Assembly (NCBI GenBank): GCA_963924555.1 | Contig: OZ004585.1 | Span: 1,563,488-1,627,487, forward strand | Reading direction: 5' to 3' | Origin: Crambe crambe | Taxonomy: Eukaryota > Porifera > Demospongiae > Poecilosclerida > Crambeidae | Length of the DNA stretch: 64,000 bases | Shown here: piece after piece, positions 36,235-47,177 of the stretch | Numbering within the stretch: position 1 is the stretch's first letter | Layout of the letters: the number at the start of each line of letters is the position of its first letter | The notes under the pieces: model-generated | Database searches by the model: none | What the model was told of the DNA's origin: nothing | Seen by the model: the letters and a program-made list of their open reading frames with translations, nothing else | Translations under genes and position numbers: made by a program

Positions 36235-36386
36235 GGAATTCCCCTGGGACTGTCCCTGGGGGTACTCTACTACTGTACCTATGCTGCCCACGCTGTGCAA
36301 TTAGTCTGCCGCGAATAGCTAGCTAGGGAGATTACCTGTGGGATTCATCGACAAATAGAGTTCGGGATTTACTTTGGGATTTTCCC
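36235..36386. promoter_or_regulatory. TRAF gene promoter with two kB-like sites
   Basis: GGAATTCCCC at 36235-36244 (complement GGGGAATTCC) and GGGATTTTCCC at 36376-36386 both fit GGGRNWYYCC. They lie in a CpG-richer patch ('gtgcgcgcgcc', 'gacgcgcgtgc') 250-400 bp before the start codon. A probable 5'UTR exon ends at 36489 (CAGAG, then GTATGT) and splices to 36614. The same site pair is kept in the duplicate at 24095-24177. Regulation by NF-kB is an inference. Confidence 0.45.
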
Positions 36387-36633
36387 GAAGCAGAACGCTG
36401 TCACATTTAAGTCGGTTGCCGAAAATCTACTCCTCACAACACCATATTCCTCCCGAATCTTAGGAAAAAAGTGAATAACAGAAACAGAGGTATGTAGATG
36501 CAAGACCATCAACTGATTAGCTACCATCACTCTCCACTGCTATTATGCAACAAATTTCTTCTTTATTCCTCTTTCTTACATAGCTATACTAATATGCATG
36601 TATTCCATTACAGTGAACTATATCTATCTAATC

Positions 36634-39493
36634 ATGGGCCCACGAGTGCCGAGGAAAGATCCTGGACTGTCACCAGTCAATAGTGGAGGTTATTCCGTAG
36701 TCAGCCAAACGCTCTATGTCAAAGGGGGAGCAGTGCGATCAAGTGATATTGAAGCTCTCACCTGTGGAATCTGTTTGAAAATCCTACGAGAACCAATTCA
36801 AATTATCATATGTGGATGCCGTTTTTGCAATGCATGTATGGAAGGACTGACAAAGCTGAATCCAAGGTACATAACCTCATTGGTTACTATACTTGAATAT
36901 ACTGATAACGTTCTTTATTTACTGATAATTATTCATTTTATATTTATAGGAGTGGTTCAGCATTGGAGACTTTTACTTGTCCTATCGATGGAGAATCCTT
37001 CACTCAAAATGAAGTAATTGTCGTACACGAAGTAAACTAGAGTATAATAAAGTGTAAAACTGTGTGGACAACTTGTAAGCATTTCGTTCAACCCAATACT
37101 CCTATTCAGAGAGTCGTTTATACAAATATGATACCCCCTCACTCACTCACAAAATCCATCCCAACACTGGAATGATTTTTGAAGCTTGACTCTTGACACC
37201 ATCTCTGAGAGATGTGAAGAAATGTATTGCATATTGTGTGTGTAATATGCATGAAGATCTGCTAGACATTTTAAAGTAATTTTAAATGCTTTAAAATGGT
37301 ACGTCTACAGAAAATAGTTTTTTTCCTGGCAGACTTATGCTTCATTCTAATTACCTTTCTATTCTTGTAGATCCGTAAGGACAAGGGCTGCATGAAGGAG
37401 ATAGAACAGCTTGAAGTAGACTGCCCAATGCTGCCTCCGTGTGAATGGAGAGGACCTGTCACTGCCATGGAAGTGAGTGAGGTTTCATATTATAGACAGC
37501 GCTTAATGAACACTGCAGATGTACAATGATAATGATTTATATTATTGGTATGGCCCTGCTGAAGAATGAAGCTGCTAATGCAGCTTTGCTTTTACTGGAA
37601 GTGGTTGCTGGTTGCTAATGTGCTGAAGTCCTTTTATAACCTTCCTTTAGGGGCAACAAAGGTTAAGAAATTTCCCTGGTTAAATCCCTTACAATGTTTG
37701 CGTATTCATGGCCATGACCTGTTGATTAAATAACCATTAATAGTATTCATAATAGCATTTGTATGGTATCATCCTAATACTCCCTCAGTGAATACACTTG
37801 ACATATTGGACTTCACACATGGTCTATTATTCATACTCTATCCCTCTCTTGCAGGTGCACCAATCTGAAATGTGCCCTAATGCCACCATCAAATGCAAAA
37901 GAGGGTGTGGTGCTAGCTTCCTTCGGCTGAAGGAGAGTGAGCATGCTCAAGAGTGTCCCAAACGAGAGGAAACCTGCAGCTACTGTTTGGACGATATCCC
38001 CAAAGACGAGCTGGAAGATCATTATCTTTCCTGTCCATCACATCCGGTGACCTGTGATTTCTGCAGTGACCACATCCCTGAGAGGAAACAGGTGAGCCTA
38101 CAAGAATTGTAGTCCTTGTAGTGAGTGGCTAGCTGACATGTGATGGTATAGATTTCATCACATTTGTAAATCTAGCACAGTTTATACAAACATGGTGAGT
38201 GTTTACTGCCTCAATTCCGAAAGATTACTATCATGCCATGAGTATAAGGTTCCTCTTTCCTTGTAATTGAATCAATTAATTTAATATGGGTATGCGGGAA
38301 GTTTTATGACATCATCATTAACTATACCTTACTTTGCAGTTTGAAAAACATCTGGAGGAAGTGTGTACTGAGTGTGAACTCACCTGTCCAATGGCAAAAC
38401 TGTTCTCCTGCAATTTCAAGGTCAGTACTAGCATACCCCCTCCATAATTTTTTTTTTGTAATCACTGAATTATGATCGTTCTTCTCTTGTACTATAATAG
38501 GGTAAAAGAGGTGAAATGGCTCAACACACGATGAACACTCACTTATTAACTGCTCTGGAGAAGATGAGCCAGTTGACGGTGACCGTTGTGACCCTGCAAG
38601 CCAGCAATGAAGAGCTCACCAAACAAGTCAAGAAGAAAGATGAGAAGATCGACAGGTTGGAGCAAAGATTATCCAGAGTTGAAGAGTTTATGAGAAGTGG
38701 TGTGTCGGGAGATGACTGTTTGGAATTTGACGGCCCAAAAACGAAAAGACGATTCCCATCAGAAATTGCATCTCATCGAGGAGTCAGTGCTCTATCAGGT
38801 GAATATAGCAGTGGTATCGTGAAAAAGTCTCCCCAAACATACTCCAGATACGATTCCTCAAGTGCTGAATATGGTTCACACCAGCTGGGTGAGACTGTCG
38901 ATCGTCACGAGAATCAAATCGCACGTCTCCATGAGAATATGCAGAGCATGCAGAAGAATATGACCCAGTACAGCATTGCAGTGGACGAGCTACGACTTAG
39001 GCAGGACGTTCAAGACGTGAAGACCACTCATGGAACCTTTATTTGGAAGATACCTGACATGAGACGACGATATCGAGATGCTTTGGACCGTAAGACGATC
39101 AGCCTATACAGTCCACCCTTCCAAACTAGCCCTCATGGGTACCGTATGTGCATCAGGGTGTACTTAAATGGTGATGGTGCAGGAAAGGGGACATATATTT
39201 CACTCTTTTTTGTGCTGATGCGATCTGAGCATGATGATTTACTTGATTTCCCGTTCAAGCAATCCGTCCGTTTCACTTTAATCAATCAAGAAAATCGTGC
39301 TGAGAGCATCAGCGAGGCATTTGCCCCCGATCTGAAGAGTCAGTCTTTTCAGAGACCAGTTAGCGATATGAATATCGCTAGCGGATTTCCAAAATTTGCA
39401 AGACAATCCGTTTTGCAAGATGAGAGATTCACACGTGGAAACGTGATTTACATCAAAGCTCAAGTGGACTTGAAAGGGTTGGCATTGGACTAG
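36634..39493 (+). CDS. TRAF-like signalling adaptor (RING, zinc fingers, coiled coil, MATH), intact
   Basis: Six coding exons: 36634-36866, 36950-37013, 37371-37472, 37855-38091, 38340-38420, 38501-39493 (1710 nt, 569 aa). All borders are GT-AG and phases match. Residues 44-91 form the RING (CGICLKILREPIQIIICGCR, FCNAC, then TCPIDG). Exons 3-5 carry TRAF-type zinc fingers (KRGCGASFLRLKESEHAQEC, CSYCLDDIPKDELEDHYLSC, CDFC, CELTCPM). Coiled coils lie at about 258-304 and 370-415. MATH is at about 416-565 (TFIWKIPDMRRRY, SLYSPPFQTS, YLNGDGAGKGTYISLF). This is the full canonical TRAF layout, expected to trimerise and act at receptor complexes as an E3/adaptor upstream of NF-kB. Partial duplicates lie at 24993, 35619 and 44651. 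A minisatellite follows the gene. Confidence 0.92.
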
Positions 39494-40058
39494 TTAAGTC
39501 TACACTAAGTGGACTTCATAATATGCACTGCTTGTATCACGCTACATGTAATGAAATTCGCTGTCTGTTCCATTTAGCTCTAGAAGTGAAGAATTATGGT
39601 AGCTTATGGAAAATATTAGTGTGATCTAATCAGTTGTGTTAAATTTTGTGTATATAGCACATGTGCATGTCAGCATAACAATTATTGATCTTAAAATATC
39701 TGTTAAAGTTTATAAGTTCAAATTGTTATAACTCAATGAAAACAAATTATTATACAGAGCAGCTTTGGTAAACTATTGATAGGTTGATCCACATATACAA
39801 AGATTACAGGAGTTAAAGATTAAAGATGAGAGTACACCTCTTAAAGATGGGAGTTCCCCCTCAAGAAATACCCCTCAAGGGACGGGAGTTTCCCCCTCAA
39901 GAAATGGGCCTTCAAGGGACGGGAGTTTCCCCCTGGGAGTTTGAATACCCCTCAAGAGACGGGAGTGGAGATGGGAGTTTACCCCTCAAAAGATGGAAGC
40001 ATGCATACCTCTCAAAAGAAAAAGACAAACAAAGTGATAGTGATGACAAACAAGACGA
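39494..40058. repeat. Decayed minisatellite between convergent genes
   Basis: 39826-40010 holds about eight variants of 'gatgggagtttccccctcaa', related to the 22-bp array at 46678-47095. The 86-codon ORF over it is a repeat translation. The rest is plain 3' flank. Confidence 0.65.
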
Positions 40059-41893
40059 TTACAGTGACAATAACAGCAACACTTGAACAGTATAAAGTTC
40101 ATGTTGTGTGGTTGTGGGGGTTAATAACAAGCTAGGCAACATTTTTGCCTGCTGTTCGATCTCACGGCATTTGCTTTCCAGCATCTGCAGTTCTTTCTCG
40201 TTGCCCTTAACTTCGATCCACCACCTTGCTTGCTTTTCATCTCCTTTTTTCCTGATCTTATATTTTCTTTTGAAGACAAGATCCAAAGGTTTCTTTATCA
40301 CCTTTTCAAAAAGTGACTTAAAGGGTAGGTTGAATGAAAAAAAAATTTTTTTTTAAATATCACCAAAACCCTTTCAAGGTAGTCTATAAACTAAATATAT
40401 TACAATTTTAATTCACACTACAGCATAACACCCACAAAAAATCATTCTTTTCAGCTAGAAATCGACATTAGACATTTACTTCCTGTTGTGGGCGGGGCTT
40501 AACGATGACGCAGACGTAGGGATTCATTTGGCCACATGCTATGAATTATGGCAACAGATGGTAGTCTAGGTGACCATAGTTCTGGAGAAAGCACTTTAGA
40601 CTCAAGCTCTTCACTAGGAAGTAGTTCAGGTGACAGCTCTCTAGCACTTTCATATGCATCTTCTGAGTTTGAAGGTGCTGATGAGCCAGAAGGAATGCAT
40701 CCATTTCTCTATGAGCCTGTTACCAGTAGACTGTAGTGATGATGATGAAGGGAGTGATTCAAGTGATGGTGACTCACCTAGACTTCTCAATACAGATTGG
40801 TAAGTAAACAACAGTTCAAGTGTATTGATTTTTTTTTGTTTCTCAATGTTGAAGGTGCACTTGATAATGCCTACAGCTATAGAATGTCTCTGCTGTAGTG
40901 AAATTACAGAAATGATGAATAAAAGATCAACAGAAGGAGTAGGGTGTATTACTAAGTAGGGTGTATTACTCTTCACCCGGGGTTTCAAAGTGTTTGCTTG
41001 AATACATGGGTTCTCCAAACCGCATATAACTATAGACAGCAGTATGGTGAAAATGCTATTGAAGGAGCTATTCAAGCAAACACTTTGAAACCCCGGGTGA
41101 AGAGTAATACACCCTACTTCTTCTGTTGATCTTTTATTCATCATTTCTGTAATTTCACTACAGCAGAGACATTCTATAGCTGTAGGTATTATCATACAGT
41201 GACCACAAGTGCACCTTCAACATTGAGAAACAAAAAAAAAATCTAACTATTCAATACACTTGAACTGTTGTTTACTTACCAATCTGTATTGAGAAGTCTA
41301 GGTGAGTCACCATCACTTGAATCACTCCTATCACTACTGGTAACAGGCTCATAGAGAAATGGATGCACTCCTTCTGGCTCATCAGCACCTTCAAACTCAG
41401 AAGATTCATATGAAAGTGCTAGGGAGCTGTCACCTGAACTACTTCCTAGTGAAGAGCTTGAGTCTAAAGTGCTTTCTCCAGAACTATGGTCACCTAGACT
41501 ACCATCTGTTGCCATAATTTATAGCATAATTATGGCCAAACGAATCCCTACATCTGCGTCATCGTTAAGCCCCGCCCACAACAGGAAGTAAATGTCAATG
41601 TTGATTTCTAGCTGAAAAGAATGATTTTTTGTGGGTGTTATGCTATAGTGTGAATTAAAAGTATAATATATTTAGTTTATAGACTACCTTGAAAGGGTTT
41701 TGGTGATATTTAGAAAAAAAAATTTTTTTCATTCAACCTACCCTTTAAGGCCTTTTGCAGTTTGATCTTTTGCTATCTTCCATACTTTGAGGAACACATT
41801 CTTCACTTTTGATCCAGAATCTGCAGGCTCATCCTTTCCATTAGCAGGACTATCACCTTCTGTCAAATACTGTCCAATATCATCAGAGATTTC
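40059..41893 (-). pseudogene. C-terminal exon of a Death-domain-type gene, split by a transposon
   Basis: The exon's 5' part (41893-41745: SPANGKDEPADSGSKVKNVF, LKVWKIAKDQTAKGL) and 3' part (40321-40059: FEKVIKKPLDLVFKRKYKIR, then KKGDEKQARWWIEVKGNEKE) are separated by the TTAA-flanked palindromic element. Compared with the intact versions at 47178 and 58254, the end is frameshifted (no LEAKAC ending), and a MITE (41894-42132) has replaced the acceptor. This was once the last exon of a gene like that at 47178-55891 and is now broken. Confidence 0.75.
40322..41744. mobile_element. 1.42-kb palindromic (foldback) element, TTAA target site, P2X7-like coding arms
   Basis: Flanked by TTAA (40318-40321 and 41745-41748) with ends AGGGTAGGTTGAATGAAAAA on both sides. 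The whole element is a long inverted repeat with its centre near 41030. Each arm carries an exon starting MATDGSLGDHSSGESTLDSS and running to FEGADEPEG(M/V)HPFLYEPV and LLNTDW (40548-40800 on +, 41515-41276 on -). A second segment near the centre reads ECLCCSEITEMMNKRSTEEV, then GCITLHPGF. That Cys-rich segment resembles the P2X7-type intracellular domain often found in transposon-associated proteins. TTAA targeting suggests piggyBac-type mobilisation. The plus arm has a premature stop after PVTS. Confidence 0.7.
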
Positions 41894-42132
41894 ATATGTG
41901 AAGGGTAAAATCAAACCGTTTGTACAAAATTAAATTTCGCAAAAATGCGTGTTTAAAGTTCATGCAATTAAATCATATGCATGTCAAGTAACTAAAGTTT
42001 GCAGCTGGCTATTTCTGCAAAAAATGCAAGGCATTATCGTATCAGATTCAGTTGTTCTACCAATTGTAATGTGCAAACTTTATGTGATATTTATTGTGTG
42101 AACATTTTGATTTTAACTTGTACCCTTCATAA
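41894..42132. mobile_element. MITE of the ATATGTGAAGGG family (copy 2)
   Basis: Left end ATATGTGAAGGGTAAAATCA and right end 'gattttaacttgtaccctt' are the inverted termini of the element at 19157-20077. It abuts the broken C-terminal exon and removes its splice acceptor. Confidence 0.65.
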
Positions 42133-42503
42133 TGTAGATGTAGCAGATTAAAGTCTAACTTCACACAGTCAGTCCACCATTATTGTTTCATACCTCGTAT
42201 CTGCATGAGTGGGTTTGGTTGCTGCCATTTACAATAGGGCAAGAATGTATAGGGAAATCAGTGCTGCTTGCTCTTTAGGTTACAACTCTGATAATAAGAG
42301 CAGTGTTCTTCATCTAATCTCCATACAACTCGATACATTTAAATTCTGTCCTATAAAATGGTAGAGACCACAAACTCCTTGCAATGGTATTAATTAGCTA
42401 TAACCTTTCTCATGTCTAATCTTATAATTTAGTAGCTATCAGTGGCAACCCTGCATGCATCAATAGCCAGCTTCCTGATAAACAGAGGTATAAAGTGACT
42501 CAC

Positions 42504-42545
42504 CAGCATCTTCTGGTAAGATAAGATCCAATTTGCACAACAATT
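42504..42545 (-). other. Symmetric 42-nt exon candidate (unit a)
   Basis: Acceptor 'ttgctag', 42 nt (AA, then LLCKLDLILPEDA, then G), donor GTGAGT. It is in phase 1 at both ends, so inclusion would keep frame between a Death exon and the C-terminal exon. It is at the position equivalent to the 30-nt candidates at 48622 and 51998. Confidence 0.35.
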
Positions 42546-43239
42546 CTAGCAAAAAAAAATATCAAACTATACTATGTGACAGTCCCAAGTGCCAAAAAGC
42601 GGGAAATTTTTGTGAGGTAGCTACAGTTTCATGGATTTTGCAGTTTTAAAACATAAAACAAGGGAACTTAGCTATAGCTAATAGTTCACACTTCAATCTT
42701 TGCAAAATCATGACCCATGAAAATTTCATGCCATTACAGTAGAGTCAACATAATATTCTAGAATAATTCCCCTAATGAGAATCTGTTTGCCTAATTAATG
42801 ATGCCACAACACCTACCTGCTACTATTATAATATCTTCTCTTTCCTTCAAATCTATAATACCTGTATAGCTAACCAAATTTTGCTGATTACAAATAATAG
42901 CTAGCTACATGTACAAATTTCATATTTCAACTTTGAGGCCTATAGAATGATAACTACATTTCTTCTCCCAAACGTACATCAAACTAAGTCATTTCAACAC
43001 TGATTTTAATTCTGCACCATTCAATATTGGTCACTTTTCTACTAAACCCATAAAAATTTTCTGTCCATTTATATTATTATTAGGATAATTATAATAGCTA
43101 ATTATGTAGCTACAAAATTAATAGTCCAAACAGTTTCATAATTTGACTTTGAGGTCTACAGAATGATCACTAGCTACATCTCTTCTTCCAAGAGTGTTGA
43201 TGTCATAACTAAATTAGCTGTAATAACGTAATACGTAAC

Positions 43240-43706
43240 GATATTCATTACAATTCACATGACTAATCTTTCTATCCACGGACTCATGATGTCCAATAAT
43301 AGTTAATACCATCTGGTTTGTGAAGATGCCAGTAAAGGTATAGCAATATATTAGTAGTGATATTCATGACAATTCACATGACTAATCCTTTCTATCCACG
43401 GACTCATGATGTCCAATAATAGTTAATACCATCTGGTTTGTGAAGATGCCAGTAAAGGTATAGCAATATATTAGTAGTGATATTCATGACAATTCACATG
43501 ACTAATCCTTTCTATCCACGGACTCATGATGCCCAATAATAGTTAATACCATCTGGTTTGTGAAGATGCCAGTAAAGGTATAGCAATATATTAGTAGTGA
43601 TATTCATGACAATTCACATGACTAATCCTTTCTATCCACGGACTCATGATGCCCAATAATAGTTAATACCATCTGGTTTGTGAAGATGCCAGTAAAGGTA
43701 TAGCAA
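43240..43706. repeat. 120-bp tandem repeat, four copies
   Basis: Exact 120-bp period. Copies 2-4 differ by one or two bases and copy 1 slightly more. The unit includes 'ggactcatgatg(t/c)ccaataa' and 'gaagatgccagtaaaggtat'. A single diverged version of part of the unit exists at 49440 and 52800, so the array grew locally and recently. Confidence 0.9.
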
Positions 43707-44650
43707 ATAGAATTATTATAGCTAGTAATGAGTCCATCAATAGCTACATATGCTGTAGCTACTGTAATGGTTGTTATAATTAGCTGAAATTTGACATGCA
43801 TACATACTTGTGACAATCTTATAATTCAGATGTGGCTGGCACCAACACCTGATTGCAAGCCACAAGAAACAACAAATAAAGGATAGCTAGAAGGTGAAGC
43901 TTTGTATGTTTTGGGAGACCTAACCTGGACTGTTTAATTTAAATTTAGCAACTAGCTTATCAGATCTTCTTGCGTATTGAAAGCCTACCAGGGTTTCGTC
44001 TAGGAATTTCACCTTGGGGGGGAGCTCACTGATTGCATGACCTTAGGCCACAGCGAGGGGGAGGGTGCAGGAGGGGGATGTGCCCCCTCCCACACAAAGC
44101 CAAAAATGCTCTGAAGTATCCCAAATTGGTCCTTAATTACTCCCTTTGGTGACAATTAACCTGTGGTCACCAAAGGGAGTAGCCTTTTCTTTTTTCTTTT
44201 TTTGGGGGGGGGGGGGGGGGGGGTGCCATTGGACATATGGCATTTGGACATAATTTTATATCACAAATTTCAATGAGTCATAACCCGAGAATCAGCTTGT
44301 TCACTAGTGCTCGGTGTTGGGAGCATGCATGCACTCATGGTTGCTTACCACACTTATCTAGATATTCGTCACCTCTGGCAGAAAGAAAACTAGCGAATAT
44401 ATCGAATAATAATATACAGTATGTATATCCGTCTGCAGGGCCCCATTTTACTAGTGATATACGGCCGGGGGGGCCCCATATCGCCTACACTGGAATGGGC
44501 ATGGCTTCTCTCATTAGAACAATACAAACTAGACAGGCTCAACTAAACTGTGGGGAAAGGGGAAAAAAATTATGCTAAATAAAAAGGCCATGTAGGGTTA
44601 GTCTGTACTTTTACCTGTAGCTAGGGCTTCATACTCTATCCCTCTTGCAG

Positions 44651-46286
44651 GTGCACCAATCTGAAACATGTCCTAATTCCACTATAGAATGCAAAAGAGG
44701 GTGTGGTGCTAGCTTCCTTTGGCTGAAGGAGAGTGAGCATGCTCAAGAGTATCCCAAACGAGAGGAAACCTGCAGCTACTGTTTGGATGATATCCCCAAG
44801 GATGAGCTGGAGGATCATTATCTTTCCTGTCCATCACATCCGGTGTCCTGCGATTTCTGCAGTGACCACATCCCCGAGAGGAAACAGGTGGGCCTAGTGC
44901 TACTATACCTACAATCTCCAGGTGGCTATAATAATTATATAGTGAGTACTTGTGGTTTATAGCTTCAATTCAAACAAAATGCAGTCCATGCATAGTGACA
45001 ACGATCTTGATTTGGAAAACTTACTACTGTTGTGTTAGGTTCCTCTTTCCTTGGATCAATTAACTTAATATGGGCATGGTATGGGAATCTTTTGTGTCAT
45101 CATTAACTATATTTAATTTGCAGTTTGAAAAACATCTGGAGGAAGTGTACTGAGTGTGAACTCACCTGTCCAATGGCAAAACCATTCTCCTGTAATTTCA
45201 AGGTCGGTACTAGCATAATAACTACCCCTCCCTCCCCTCTCATCCATAATTATATTTTGTAATCACTTTATGATCGTTCTTCTCTTGTATTATAATAGGG
45301 TAAAAGAGGTGAAATGGCTCAACACACTATGAACACTCACTTATTAACTGCTCTGGAGAAGATGAGCCAGTTGACGGTGACCGTTATGACCCTGCAAGCC
45401 AGTAATGAAGAGCTCACCAGATAACTCAAGAAAAAAGATGAGAAGATCGATAGATTGGAGCAAAGACTATCCAGAGTTGAAGAGTTTATGAGAAGTGGTG
45501 TGTCGGGAGATGACTGTTTGGAATTTGATGGCCTGAAAATGAAAAGCCGATTCCCATTGGAAATTGCATCTCATCAAGGAGTCAGTGCTCTATCAGGTGA
45601 ATATAGCAGTGGTATCGTTAAAAAGTCTCCCCAAACATACTCCAAATACGATTCCTCAAGTGCCGAATATGGTTCACACCAGTTGGGTGAGACTGTCGAT
45701 CGTCACAAGAATCAAATCACACATCTCCATGAGAGCATGCAGAAGAACATGACCCAGTACAGCATTGCAGTGGATGAACTATGACTTCGGCAGGACATTC
45801 AAGACATGAAGACTACTCATGGAACCTTTATTTGGAAGAGACCAGTAACCTGACATGAGACGACGATATCGAGATGCTTTGGACTGTAAGACGATCAGCC
45901 TGTACAGTCCACCCTTCCAGACCAGCCCTCATGGGTACCGTATGTGCATCAGAGTATACCTAAATGGTGATGGTGCAGGAAAGGGGGCATATATTTCGCT
46001 CTTTTTTGTGCTGATGAGATCTGAGCATGATGATTTACTTGATTTCCCATTCAAGCAATCCGTCTGTTTCACTTTGATCAATCAAGAAAATCGTGCTGAA
46101 AGCATAAGTGAGGCATTTGCTCCTGATCTGAAGAGTCAGTCTTTTCAGAGACCAGTCAGCGACATGAATATCGCTAGCGGATCCAAAATTTGTAAGATAA
46201 TCCGTTTTGCAAGATGAGAGATTCACACGTGGAAACGTGATTTACATCAAAGCTCAAGTGGACTTGAAAGGGTTGGCATTGGACTG
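44651..46286 (+). pseudogene. TRAF-like pseudogene (exons 4-6, duplicate of 37855-39493)
   Basis: Exon 4 copy 44651-44887 is open but has Tyr for a finger Cys (HAQEYPK instead of HAQECPK). Exon 5 copy 45124-45202 lacks two bases (gtgtact), which shifts the frame into a TGA. Exon 6 copy 45299-46286 has stops (for example 'accagaTAActc', 'gaactaTGActt') and small indels in the MATH region. There is no RING or early zinc finger upstream. Splice sites are still recognisable, so the duplication is fairly recent. Confidence 0.88.
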
Positions 46287-46677
46287 AACTTAGTGTTAGT
46301 CACGCTTCACAAAATTTGCTGTTCTTCATCATTTGCCCTAGACATGAAGAATAGTTTATGGAGCAGAAAATATACTATATTAGTGACAGCCTATTGATTT
46401 GGTTTACATAATTATAGTTGTATAGGCAATTGTTATAACTGTTGTTGTAAAAATTGATAATAATATAAGTACACTCAATTATTTTAACTTGTAAGTATAC
46501 ATGTGTGCATTATGTATTATAGATAATAATACCACTGGGTATGAATGAGTGATACATCTAAGTGCAAGGATACATAAAAATACAAAGCTATGAATGAGGA
46601 GTTAAAAAAATTAATGGGTGGGTTAACAAGACACAAAAATGATACTGATCACAACAAGAATTAAAGATGGGTCGAGA

Positions 46678-47095
46678 GATAGGAGTTCACCCCTCAAAAT
46701 ATAGGAGTTCACCCCCCAAAAGATGGGAGTTCACCCCCCAAAGGATGGGAGTTCACCCCCCAAAAGATGGTAGTTCACACCCCAAATGATGGGAGTTCAC
46801 CCCCCAAAGGATGGGAGTTCACCCCCCCAAAAGATGGGAGTTCACCCCCCAAAGGATGGGAGTTCACCCCTCAAAAGATGGGAGTTCACACCCCAAATGA
46901 TGGGAGTTCACCCCCCAAAGGATGGGAGTTCACCCCTCAAAAGATGGGAGTTCACCCCCCAAAAGATGGGAGTTCACCCCCCAAAAGATGGGAGTTCACC
47001 CCCCAAAAGATGGGAGTTCACCCCCAAAAGATGGGAGTTCACCCCTCAAAGGATAGGAGTTCATCCCTCAGAAGATGGGAGTTCACTCCTCAAGA
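46678..47095. repeat. 22-bp minisatellite (gatgggagttcaccccccaaaa)
   Basis: About 19 units, nearly uniform, between the 3' end of the TRAF pseudogene and the 3' end of the minus-strand Death gene. Long ORFs of 104 and 115 codons in two frames are translations of the repeat. Decayed relatives lie at 39826-40010 and 57600-58160, each next to a copy of the same C-terminal exon. Confidence 0.92.
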
Positions 47096-47177
47096 AATAA
47101 ACAAAATGGTGTGATCAGAATTGAGACAATGAACAATGACAATGATAACAGCATTTCATGTTGTGAGAGTGTGGGAG

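Larger units (their letters stand above)
42133..44650. other. Intron-like stretch: unit a of the microexon region, satellite, poly(G)
   Basis: Homologous, with divergence, to 48300-49700 and 51750-53100. It holds a 42-nt exon candidate (42545-42504), a four-copy 120-bp satellite, and poly(G) at 44204-44223. ORF 44237-44578 has no recognisable domain. From about 44590 the DNA matches intron 3 of the TRAF gene at 36634. Confidence 0.5.

Noticed and set aside
40650-41195. 181-codon minus ORF across the palindrome centre
   Set aside because: The ECLCC...HPGF segment is real element coding sequence, but the long frame crosses the palindrome centre and antisense exon DNA, so it is not one protein.
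46678-47100. Regular 22-bp repeats resembling a CRISPR array or a repeat protein
   Set aside because: Units are directly contiguous with no spacers, in a eukaryotic setting; the two overlapping long ORFs only translate the minisatellite.
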